Part shown: piece by piece, positions 1 to 5,266 of the stretch | How the letters are laid out: every line of letters starts with the position of its first letter | Numbering within the stretch: position 1 is the first letter of the stretch | Origin: a bacterium | GTDB taxonomy: Bacteria > Auribacterota > JABMQX01 | Length of the DNA: 5,689 nt | NCBI GenBank assembly: GCA_013203085.1 | Contig: JABMQX010000301.1 | Span: forward strand, 1 to 5,689 | Reading direction: 5' to 3' | Notes under the pieces: generated by a model | What the model saw: the letters and a program-made list of their open reading frames with translations, nothing else | The model's database searches: none | Told to the model about the DNA's origin: nothing | Translations under genes and position numbers: made by a program

Positions 1-536
1 TCCCAATCGTGAACGTAAGGGGTCGCGCGGATGCCGACATCCAACGTGGAGCCGCCGACGGTCAGCTCCACGCCGGAGGCAAGGACCGGATCAGCATCGG
101 TGTTCGTATTTCTGTAGAAATAGACGTATCCTTCGGCGCCCGTACCGACCAAGAGGTCTTTCTTGCCGTCGCCATTGTAGTCGCAAACCCACGGGGCAGG
201 CGCTCCACATCCGCCAGAGGGATGATAGATGTCTGTTCCATCAGCCTGGACATTGACAAAGCCGCTGAAAACGGGCTGCGAATCGGTGCCTTCGTTCAAA
301 TACAGCGCCACCTTGTCGGCGTTTCTATAGCCCACGATGAGGTCCTTCAATCCATCGTTATTCCAGTCGCACACGCATGGGATGGCGTGAGAACCGGGGT
401 CCAGCGGTGAACCGTTTACATTCACGTATTCAGCAGGCCTCAGCATAATCGGCTGGGCGTGGACTGTGGATGCAAAACTCATGGCCCATGCAATGAAAGC
501 TGCAAGAAGAACGAAGCTCTCACTCTTCGGTCTCAT
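1..536 (-). CDS. Secreted FG-GAP/VCBS-repeat protein, N-terminal part (runs off left edge)
   Basis: The frame is open from an ATG at 534-536 to the window edge, giving 178 codons and no stop, so the C-terminus is missing. Residues 1-27 form a signal peptide: basic start (MRPKSE), hydrophobic core around 8-22, and a probable cleavage after V-H-A27 before Q28, so the product should be exported. Two calcium-binding-type FG-GAP/VCBS loops are visible, D57-W-N-N-D-G-L-K-D65 followed by LIVG and D119-Y-N-G-D-G-K-K-D127 followed by LLVG. A third begins at D177 on the edge. Spacing of about 60 residues is what beta-propeller blades of this family show. Such proteins are usually large extracellular or surface proteins used for adhesion or scaffolding, or parts of secreted enzymes; which applies here cannot be told. 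An AAAGGGG stretch a few bases before the ATG is a reasonable ribosome binding site. It is separated by about 500 bases from the upstream serine hydrolase, so probably has its own promoter. Confidence 0.85.
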   Translation of the reverse strand, partial: MRPKSESFVLLAAFIAWAMSFASTVHAQPIMLRPAEYVNVNGSPLDPGSHAIPCVCDWNNDGLKDLIVGYRNADKVALYLNEGTDSQPVFSGFVNVQADGTDIYHPSGGCGAPAPWVCDYNGDGKKDLLVGTGAEGYVYFYRNTNTDADPVLASGVELTVGGSTLDVGIRATPYVHDW

Positions 537-612
537 TTGATGCCCCTTTCCCCGACGTGCGGATAAGTTCCTCGCAGTGTGCTTTTCCTTGGTTGTACCT
601 GTTTTCAAGTGT

Positions 613-621
613 GTTATAGCA
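613..621 (-). promoter_or_regulatory. Possible extended -10 promoter element
   Basis: On the minus strand this reads TGC-TATAAC, an extended -10 type element about 77 bases upstream of the FG-GAP gene start. The bases before it include a run of six A. No good -35 hexamer stands at 16-18 bases, so the call rests on the extended -10 alone and is tentative. Confidence 0.3.
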
Positions 622-899
622 GAACCGACCGGCTTTTTTCCACCGAATTCTCCAACGGCAACATGGCTGAAGAAGTGACTCTTGCCGAGACCCACATAGA
701 CGGAACGACCGATCACCCTTTTCGGCTCCACGTCTCCCATCCCCATCCGAAAACAGCCGCACCGCGGGGTTTTCTCTCACCGCTAAAGTTGTCCCGGAGC
801 GGTGTCTGCCCTTCATGTGCACGGTTGCACTGGGGGGGGAGCTCGAGGTGCGGCGTTACCCTTCGCAATCTCACGCACTCAAATGCAGGCGCACCCGGA

Positions 900-926
900 C
901 CGTCTGTCGGTTAGCGACCGACACGG
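900..926. terminator. Stem-loop downstream of serine hydrolase operon, possible terminator without T-tract
   Basis: TGTCGGT at 905-911 pairs perfectly with ACCGACA at 917-923 around a 5-base loop. CCG (900-902) and CGG (924-926) can extend the stem past a 2-base bulge. It lies about 105 bases after the stop of the second serine hydrolase. No run of T follows on either strand, so it is not a classical intrinsic terminator. It could instead stabilise a transcript end or be incidental. Confidence 0.3.
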
Positions 927-1030
927 CTGAATCCCGGGGCAGGATGGTTCAGTTCACCATAGAGCCGCGGGTGTGAAGGGATCCGCTCTCGCTCAAGGCC
1001 GTCAAGATGGGTGATGCTTTCTTTCGGTTC

Positions 1031-2116
1031 TTACTTCTCTGGGGCTGTTTTGACAGAGGCAACGATCGGTCCAATAAAGGGTCTGAGGACCGCATAATGG
1101 CCGCCTCCTCGCCGCTCCCATGACTTACCAGCCCGGGCAGCCACGACATCCAAAGTGGGAATCACGACTATCAGGCTGTCATACAAGCCCCAGGACCAGT
1201 ATGCGTCCCTCGGAACGCCCGGCAGCGTGCCGTCGGCATTGTTCCACCACAGGAGGCCATAGTGATCCGAGGCATTGCCATGTTTCTTGGCATCCCATTC
1301 GGGAATACCGACTACTTCTGGCTGAGTGGTGCGAGCCCGATCAACGAAGTCCCTCGGAATAATCTGTTTCCCCTGCCAATTGCCGCCGTGGAGATAAAGG
1401 TACCCTATGCGGGCCATGGCATCCACATTAGCGCTGATGCCCGAGCCGAATTCCCGCCGTGGGATGCCTTCTATGTTAGCCGCACGGTAAGCGTTCCTGC
1501 GCCAGGAGAGGTCATCCTTCTTGATGCCGAGAGGCGAGAAGACGCGGTCAAACATCAGCCTGTTGACGTCTCGCCTGTAAACCAGCGTGATACACTCCGC
1601 TAACCAGTTCGGACCTGCATCGCTGTAATGCCATCGAGTGCCCGGTTCGAACAGGAGCTTTCCGTAGCCGCCCGGTTTCTCAAAGCCCGCTGTCTGCGTC
1701 GCCAAATGCAGAATTGTGATACGCTCGGGCCAGCCCGTCTTCTTGTTGCTATCAGGCGGCGTTGCGAGTGTGGGATGATGTTTTCGCGCCTTGTCGGTCA
1801 ATTTCACCTTTCTGTCCATGATCGCAAGGCCCAGCGCCGTCACACCTATTGACTTTGTCGTGGACTTCAGATCGTATCGTTTCTTGGGGTCCCCCCATGA
1901 CATGACCAATTTCCCGCCGCGGATAATGTAACCCGAGCCGCCACCGGTAAGCGCGTATTGGCGAGCCTGCTGGAGTTTCGACTCGTCCATACCCTGACTC
2001 GCGGGAGACGCTCTTTCCCACTCGAATTGTCCTGCAAGTACAGGCATCCTCGCCGCGAAACACACGGCGAACGAAACAACTGCCAAAAGAACGTTTTTAG
2101 GTTGAATGGAAATCAT
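1031..2116 (-). CDS. Exported CubicO-type serine hydrolase (class C beta-lactamase-like family)
   Basis: This is a serine hydrolase of the beta-lactamase/penicillin-binding-protein fold (Pfam Beta-lactamase, COG1680 type); family members are esterases, peptidases or amidases more often than true antibiotic-degrading enzymes. Counting from the first possible Met at 2122 (363 aa), residues 11-30 form a hydrophobic export signal ending near V-L-A30. S87-T-T-K90 is the SxxK nucleophile motif, and Y166-S-D168 stands where the family has YxN. The C-terminal block WGLYDSLIVVIPTLDVVAAR replaces the usual KTG/HxG strand. Overall length is normal, so the gene looks intact. I prefer the second Met, codon 2114-2116 (361 aa), because AAGG lies 6 bases before it; the Met at 2122 would have the same AAGG directly against the ATG with no spacing. 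The stop of the preceding serine hydrolase is only a few bases upstream, so the two are almost certainly co-transcribed. The substrate cannot be told from sequence. Confidence 0.88.
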   Translation of the reverse strand: MISIQPKNVLLAVVSFAVCFAARMPVLAGQFEWERASPASQGMDESKLQQARQYALTGGGSGYIIRGGKLVMSWGDPKKRYDLKSTTKSIGVTALGLAIMDRKVKLTDKARKHHPTLATPPDSNKKTGWPERITILHLATQTAGFEKPGGYGKLLFEPGTRWHYSDAGPNWLAECITLVYRRDVNRLMFDRVFSPLGIKKDDLSWRRNAYRAANIEGIPRREFGSGISANVDAMARIGYLYLHGGNWQGKQIIPRDFVDRARTTQPEVVGIPEWDAKKHGNASDHYGLLWWNNADGTLPGVPRDAYWSWGLYDSLIVVIPTLDVVAARAGKSWERRGGGHYAVLRPFIGPIVASVKTAPEK

Positions 2117-2126
2117 TGGCATCCTT

Positions 2127-2981
2127 TCATTCTTCCCTTTTTTCCTGCAACACCGCCCGGCACGCGAGACGCAAGTACTCCTCGAAGTCCCAGCTCCCGC
2201 TGCTGCCGGTCTGACGCGTTATAACCAGGTCGAGGCTCGGCACGAAGGCGATCAATTGACCGCCGGAGCCGGGCTTGAAGCGGGCATCTTTAGGAATGTC
2301 TCGACCGCGCCTGTCGGTCAAGCGGCCCGGTAGTTCCCAGCCGTGGGACCACGACTCAGCGTCCCGGTCAAAAGACTTTTTTCCTTTGATCGAGTGCGTG
2401 GGAGCCGCGGTTTCTTCGACGAACCATTTCGGAATCACTTTTTCTTGTTTCCACCGGCCGCCTCGCAGCATGCAGTAGGCGATACGTGCCATCTCGCGCG
2501 CCGGAAGACCCAGACCGTGAGAAGGATGCCTTCCATGTTTCTCGTCGCCGTCAAACCACTGAAACCACCATTTCTCGATTCCCAACGGTTTGAATAACTT
2601 CTCGATGGCAAAACTGTCGTAAGGCATCCCGGTAACGCCTTCGCAGACTAACGCGGCATGGTGTAAGCCGTGCGTCGAGTAATCGAGATCGGTCCCCGGG
2701 TCGAATGCCAACCGCGCCGTTTTTTGGTCCCCTGTGTGTCCGAGAATCCACTCCCAGCGGCCGCGATTTCCCACCCCGGCCGACTCTGGGACAATGCCGG
2801 AGGTATGATTGAGCAGTTGCTTGACAGTAATCTTCGCCTTACGTGGATCGCTGAGTGGCCGCGCCCAAGGGATGAAATCGAAAGCCGGATCATCGAAATT
2901 CATCTTCTTGGGTGTGCGTCCCTTCTGGCTTTCTTCCGAGGCAATGGCCAAAACGGTGGCGCAGATGGCTTTTTCGAGCAC
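2127..2981 (-). CDS. Serine hydrolase, C-terminal part of a frameshifted gene
   Basis: This frame carries the larger part of a class C beta-lactamase-like serine hydrolase whose N-terminus is in another frame (2900-3316). The homologous part begins at the Ala codon 2967-2969 (AICATVLAIASEE), which is the helix that follows the SxxK motif. It then has the conserved QLLNHTSGI segment, Y-S-T at the YxN position (LDYSTHGLHHAAL), the PSHGLGLPAREMARIAYCMLRGG segment split here as PSHGLG / PAREMARIAYCMLRGG, and the F-K-P-G-S-G-G-Q strand near the C-terminus that corresponds to the KTG/HxG element. A GTG at 2979-2981 could in principle restart translation, but such a product would lack the catalytic Ser, so an independent active enzyme is unlikely. 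The stop codon (2127-2129) lies 10 bases before the preferred start of the next serine hydrolase, indicating an operon. Joined to the N-terminal part, the protein would be about 395 residues. Confidence 0.8.
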   Translation of the reverse strand: MLEKAICATVLAIASEESQKGRTPKKMNFDDPAFDFIPWARPLSDPRKAKITVKQLLNHTSGIVPESAGVGNRGRWEWILGHTGDQKTARLAFDPGTDLDYSTHGLHHAALVCEGVTGMPYDSFAIEKLFKPLGIEKWWFQWFDGDEKHGRHPSHGLGLPAREMARIAYCMLRGGRWKQEKVIPKWFVEETAAPTHSIKGKKSFDRDAESWSHGWELPGRLTDRRGRDIPKDARFKPGSGGQLIAFVPSLDLVITRQTGSSGSWDFEEYLRLACRAVLQEKREE

Positions 2982-3316
2982 GACGCGACCCTGCCGGAAT
3001 CCGTCTTGGAGCTGCGGCCTCGCTCCACTTCCAACACGATGTACCCCCGACGGATCACGACGGCCGCAAACTTGCGGTTATCCGATCGCAGGAGCCACTC
3101 CTTCAGCTCAGCCAGTTTCTCGGGGTCCATGCCGGCGAGCCGGCGTATGTCGCCCGCGTTGTCGAGCTTCCGCCATCCACCCTCCGACTCCGGTGGGGGA
3201 AAGTAGTCGTTGCTTACGTCAACGGCGCCAGCCGCCGCACCCGATAGCATCCACGTCAGTATCAAGATGAAACCGGCCGGAGCTGCTGTGAGTCTTTTCC
3301 TATTGATATGTATCAT
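2900..3316 (-). CDS. Serine hydrolase, N-terminal part of a frameshifted gene (signal peptide and SxxK)
   Basis: The ATG at 3314-3316 is preceded by GGGAG with 7 bases of spacing. Residues 1-31 are an export signal: basic MIHINRKR, a hydrophobic stretch around 14-25, then small residues (SGAAAGA). The mature part starts near V32 and has the segments DYFPPPESEGGWRKL, IRRLAGMDPEKLAEL and FAAVVIRRGYIVLEVERG, typical of the N-terminus of exported serine hydrolases in this family. The sequence stays in frame to S112-C-S-K115, the nucleophile motif. After K115 this frame gives an unrelated tail (KPSAPPFWPLP onward), while the correct continuation is in the other minus-strand frame from 2969. The break is in a run of five A (2970-2974, T on the plus strand). 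The first 17 bases overlap the end of the AT-rich upstream gene. This is either a real pseudogene, a sequencing or assembly indel, or, less likely, a recoded gene. Confidence 0.78.
   Translation of the reverse strand: MIHINRKRLTAAPAGFILILTWMLSGAAAGAVDVSNDYFPPPESEGGWRKLDNAGDIRRLAGMDPEKLAELKEWLLRSDNRKFAAVVIRRGYIVLEVERGRSSKTDSGRVASCSKKPSAPPFWPLPRKKARRDAHPRR
2967..2977 (-). other. Frameshift site inside the SxxK active-site motif
   Basis: On the minus strand the codons read TCG-AAA-AAG in the upstream frame and GCC (2967-2969) is the first codon of the downstream frame. The run is five A. Six A would give S-C-S-K-K-A-I and three A would give S-C-S-K-A-I. The second variant matches the spacing in the neighbouring paralogue (S-T-T-K-S-I) and in the family as I know it. 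The AAAAAG stretch resembles, but does not fully match, the A-AAA-AAG slippery heptamer known from dnaX, because the base before it is G. Confidence 0.75.
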
Positions 3317-3701
3317 TGGTCGCTCCCGTCAGAGCCAGTATTTCCCGTGGTTTCAGTGCCAAACCGAAGATGTCATTCGTTTCTTCGATGACCACAATAA
3401 GTGAAGTATCAGAAGAAAGTATTGCATCCGTGTCTATTTTATCATAGCAATCAATTATTCTCTTTTCATACTCTAAGTCTAACATATCAAAAGTTATCCA
3501 ACCTACAACTTTACCCAAAGTTGTAACTAACCCAATTTGTTCCATAGGATCTAAGTCATGTTGACCACATAAATCTATAAACCATTCTTCCCATACATCA
3601 GAGACAGAACGATCGCTATCAAAATTACTTATAAAAGGTGTGCAAACGTCACTGACAGAAATCAAGTTTGCCAATTTATGCAAATGTGATAATCCAGACA
3701 T
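3300..3701 (-). CDS. AT-rich cassette gene, probable CBS-domain-like protein, apparently C-terminally truncated
   Basis: This 133-aa acidic protein has no signal peptide. The segment around residues 55-75 (IGLVTTLGKVVGWITFDMLD) looks like the closing strands and helix of a CBS repeat. Residues 90-105 (DTDAILSSDTSLIVVIE) look like the opening of a second CBS repeat, which then stops matching. CBS domains bind adenosine nucleotides, but no partner domain is seen. The DNA is strongly AT-rich: about 31% GC over 3421-3540, counted by hand, against 67% in 3181-3240. It returns to ordinary composition near residue 103-110 (about 3370-3400). I infer that the true C-terminus was lost there and that the last roughly 25-30 residues are read-through of foreign DNA, overlapping the next gene by 17 bases. 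The start lies 36 bases after the attC end at 3737, as expected of a cassette gene. No strong ribosome binding site precedes the ATG. The family call is tentative. Confidence 0.65.
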   Translation of the reverse strand: MSGLSHLHKLANLISVSDVCTPFISNFDSDRSVSDVWEEWFIDLCGQHDLDPMEQIGLVTTLGKVVGWITFDMLDLEYEKRIIDCYDKIDTDAILSSDTSLIVVIEETNDIFGLALKPREILALTGATNDTYQ

Positions 3702-3736
3702 AAGAATACAATCTTTAAATTAATAATTTCCTAATG

Positions 3737-3837
3737 GCCTAACGGACTGAACTAAGCTGCCTGAAGCCGCTGGTAGAAAAATCCAGTAAGAAGGACACAT
3801 GCTGCGGTTTCAGGTCAGCTTCAGTGTGTTGTTAGCT
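3737..3837 (-). repeat. attC: Integron attC recombination site (about 101 bp)
   Basis: Read on the minus strand, the site starts with AGCTAAC (3837-3831), a near match to the R'' core RYYYAAC, and ends with GTTAGGC (3743-3737), a perfect R' core GTTRRRY. Between them the arms form an imperfect inverted repeat. CTGAAGCTGACCTGAAACCGC on the left is complementary to GCGGCTTCAGGCAGCTTAGTTCAG, given here as GCGGCTTCAGGCAGCTT plus AGTTCAG. The left arm carries one unpaired base (A, between GCTG and CCTG), which is the extrahelical-base asymmetry that orients attC sites. The central loop is about 40 bases. The upstream gene's TAA stop lies inside the R'' core, a common arrangement in cassettes. Integron integrase recombines the folded bottom strand between G and TT of GTTAGGC. 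Orientation from the canonical R' core and from the extra base agrees with the minus-strand genes. Confidence 0.78.
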
Positions 3838-4053
3838 GAAGTCTTTCTTACGCCACGCAATCGAAACCGCCACGGAAGCGACGCACGCTCCTCCCGCAAA
3901 AATAGGGAATAGCCGTCGGAAGTACCCGGTGTCATGGAGCACGATAAGCGAAGCGATGATCGCGATGGCCCATATCATCGCATTGACCATCAGAATGACG
4001 TAAAGGCCGCTACACGATGATCTCTGCTCCTCAGCTTGATTCTTCTGGTTCAT
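3832..4053 (-). CDS. Small two-TM membrane protein, integron cassette gene of unknown function
   Basis: This 73-aa protein has a hydrophilic N-terminus (MNQKNQAEEQRSS), a first membrane segment at about residues 17-39 (LYVILMVNAMIWAIAIIASL), a short loop with HDTGYFRR, a second segment at about 47-66 (PIFAGGACVASVAVSIAW) and a basic end (RKKDFS). It should sit in the cytoplasmic membrane with both ends on the same side, inside by the positive-inside rule (RKK tail). AGGAGG lies 4 bases before the ATG, an almost ideal Shine-Dalgarno sequence. Its TAA stop is within the first core of the attC site, so gene plus attC makes a typical gene cassette. I recognise no family. Small membrane proteins of unknown function are common cassette cargo. 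Confidence 0.8.
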   Translation of the reverse strand: MNQKNQAEEQRSSCSGLYVILMVNAMIWAIAIIASLIVLHDTGYFRRLFPIFAGGACVASVAVSIAWRKKDFS

Positions 4054-4061
4054 AGTTCCTC

Positions 4062-4067
4062 CTATTG
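4062..4067 (-). promoter_or_regulatory. Ribosome binding site reading AGGAGG just before the small membrane protein gene
   Basis: Minus-strand AGGAGG with a 4-base spacer (AACT) before the ATG at 4051-4053. It is the strongest Shine-Dalgarno match in the window and fixes the start of the 73-aa gene. Position is accurate to within a few bases. Confidence 0.6.
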
Positions 4068-4110
4068 GGCTCTGAATGCTCTCGGCTCAAATATACCCAA
4101 GTGATATTCC

Positions 4111-4153
4111 AGCCAACGCGTCCGCTGCATGCGACTGTTCGACTCAGTTCCTA
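4111..4153 (-). repeat. Candidate degenerate or partial attC site between the nuclease and membrane-protein genes
   Basis: On the minus strand, just after the nuclease stop, the sequence runs from a GTCGAAC-like element (4143-4137) through GTCGCATGCAGCGGACGC to GTTGGCT (4117-4111), close to the R' core GTTRRRY. AAC and GTT can pair, and GTC-GC with GC-GGAC forms a short imperfect stem. The location, between a gene end and the next gene's leader, is right for a cassette boundary. The span of 33-43 bases is shorter than the usual minimum for attC (about 57 bases) and the first core is poor, so this may be a decayed site or chance. Confidence 0.3.
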
Positions 4154-5266
4154 CTTTTCGTGCGCCATGAGTAAGCGGTTGTCCTTGATGTACAGCTTCC
4201 CGTCTGGGCTGGGCCGGTATTCGTTTAGCCACTCCAGGATTCCCTCGTAATCTCTTAGCTTCAGGTCATAGCGTGACGCCTTGTAGGCGTGAGCGGCTCG
4301 TGAAAAGTGGGACGTCGTGGCTAGCATCGCGTTGGCCACTCGGAGATCCAGCTTAAGTCCGTAGAGGGCGCGCACGATCTCGACCCCCACCTTGTTGTCC
4401 GGCCCGAATCTCTTGCATTCAATGAGCCACGACGTCGACTCATGGCCTGGGACTGGGGCGGTAGCGAAGATGTCGTATCCTCCGTCCCGTGTAGTCGAGG
4501 TTAAGTGCACCTGCCAGCCATAGCTCGTGAGTATCTCAGCGATCAGTTCCTCGAAGGTTCTGGGGTGAATTCCATGCAGCGCCTTTGGATGCTTCGCTAA
4601 GTATTTCACCAGCTCTTGGGTTATTGTGTGGATGGCTTCAACGAGGCTAGCCGGAGTTTCCTGTCCTTGGTAGATAGTGCGCAAATACCTGATCTTCTCA
4701 ATTGCCTTCTTGAGGAAGTGCGAACAGAATTCCCTATGTTCCTCTATGGACGGCTGATGGGCATACTCGAACGCCTCAACAAGGTATTGCTGTAGGACGG
4801 TGGGATCAGAGAATATTGCCGAGTCTAGTCCGTCGCATGTAGCAAGATCGAGGAAGCTACACCCGCCCTGCATGGGACCCACCGGCGTCAAGTGAGCGTC
4901 TGTTAAATTCGCTCCTGTTAGGTCGGCCGCATCCACACCGAATAGCCCGCAAAGCACAGCTCCGTTGAGGTTGTCCCGGCTAAGGTCCGCATTTCGGAGG
5001 CAGCTACGGAGGATCGCGCCGCTAAGATCCGCGCCTCGGAGGCTTGCCCCGCTCAGATCTGCTCCAAAGAAGCTAGCCTTCCTGAGGTCCGCCCCGCTGA
5101 GGTCCGCCGCGCCAAGATTGGCCCCGCTGAAGTCAATCCCGCAAAGGATGGCATTCCTCAGGTTAGCTCCTGCAAGATCCGGGCACAGCCCGTGATTGTG
5201 CCTCCGCCACTCATTCCAGGCCTCGATGCCCTGGCTGAGGACCGCCAGATGCTCAGGATTTGCCAT
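4151..5266 (-). CDS. Pentapeptide-repeat / Mrr-type restriction endonuclease fusion
   Basis: This 371-aa protein has no signal peptide and is probably a cytoplasmic DNA-binding nuclease. Residues 1-30 are a cap (HLAVLSQGIEAWNEWRR). Residues 31-85 are eleven pentapeptide units of type A(D/N)LXX, such as LAGAN, FSGAN, LSGAD and LRGAD. A four-residue unit at 86-89 breaks the register, units resume at 90-109, and LTGAN-LTDAH follows at 116-125. These should fold into a right-handed square beta-helix, a shape known in Qnr/MfpA proteins to mimic DNA. Residues 150-230 form a helical linker. Residues 235-350 match the Mrr-type PD-(D/E)xK nuclease fold: PRTFEELIAEILTSYGW, then GGYD265, then E283-C-K285 in WLIECKRF, and later ATTSHFSRAAHAYA-like text (ATTSHFSRAAHAYK). 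All catalytic residues expected are present. AAGAGA stands a few bases before the ATG. The family relation is clear; a defence role is inference. It may be a cassette gene, since a weak attC-like element follows its stop. Confidence 0.87.
   Translation of the reverse strand: MANPEHLAVLSQGIEAWNEWRRHNHGLCPDLAGANLRNAILCGIDFSGANLGAADLSGADLRKASFFGADLSGASLRGADLSGAILRSCLRNADLSRDNLNGAVLCGLFGVDAADLTGANLTDAHLTPVGPMQGGCSFLDLATCDGLDSAIFSDPTVLQQYLVEAFEYAHQPSIEEHREFCSHFLKKAIEKIRYLRTIYQGQETPASLVEAIHTITQELVKYLAKHPKALHGIHPRTFEELIAEILTSYGWQVHLTSTTRDGGYDIFATAPVPGHESTSWLIECKRFGPDNKVGVEIVRALYGLKLDLRVANAMLATTSHFSRAAHAYKASRYDLKLRDYEGILEWLNEYRPSPDGKLYIKDNRLLMAHEK
4985..5179 (-). repeat. 15-bp period DNA repeat encoding the pentapeptide beta-helix
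   Basis: The DNA shows a degenerate 15-base period (plus-strand units like GTCCGCCCCGCTGAG and GTCCGCCGCGCC) that encodes residues 30-94 of the nuclease fusion. It is coding repeat, not a separate element. A one-codon register break falls at residues 86-89. Confidence 0.8.

Larger units (their letters stand above)
537..1030. other. Intergenic region of about 490 bases without a convincing gene
   Basis: This stretch lies between the second serine hydrolase (stop at 1031) and the FG-GAP gene (start at 536). Short open frames exist on both strands (520-822 minus, 579-914 plus). Their translations are rich in Arg, Cys, Gly and Ser, show no domain or hydrophobic pattern, and have no clear ribosome binding sites, so I treat them as chance. 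The region holds a run of eight G at 832-839, a perfect 7-bp hairpin at 905-923 and a possible extended -10 element at 613-621. I see no repeat or mobile-element remnant. Confidence 0.5.

Noticed and set aside
520..914. Overlapping open frames on both strands between the FG-GAP gene and the hydrolase operon
   Set aside because: Translations show no domain, odd composition and no credible ribosome binding site; the minus-strand one also overlaps the FG-GAP signal-peptide region in another frame.
2967..2977. Programmed -1 frameshifting as the explanation of the hydrolase break
   Set aside because: The heptamer is G-AAA-AAG rather than A-AAA-AAG, no obvious downstream stem or well-placed upstream Shine-Dalgarno is seen, and recoding is not known for this family; an indel in the A run is simpler.
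2900..3270. Plus-strand open frames opposite the first serine hydrolase
   Set aside because: They are antisense to a conserved protein and rich in Arg, Pro and Ser as expected from GC-rich complement frames.
3300..4053. CRISPR array or transposon ends as explanation of the inverted repeat
   Set aside because: There is a single imperfect inverted repeat with integron core sites at its ends; no spacer-repeat periodicity, transposase or target-site duplication is visible.
4965..5195. Plus-strand open frame rich in LRSAPRRLAPLRSA-like repeats
   Set aside because: It is the antisense shadow of the pentapeptide-repeat coding region; its periodicity comes from the 15-bp coding repeat on the minus strand.
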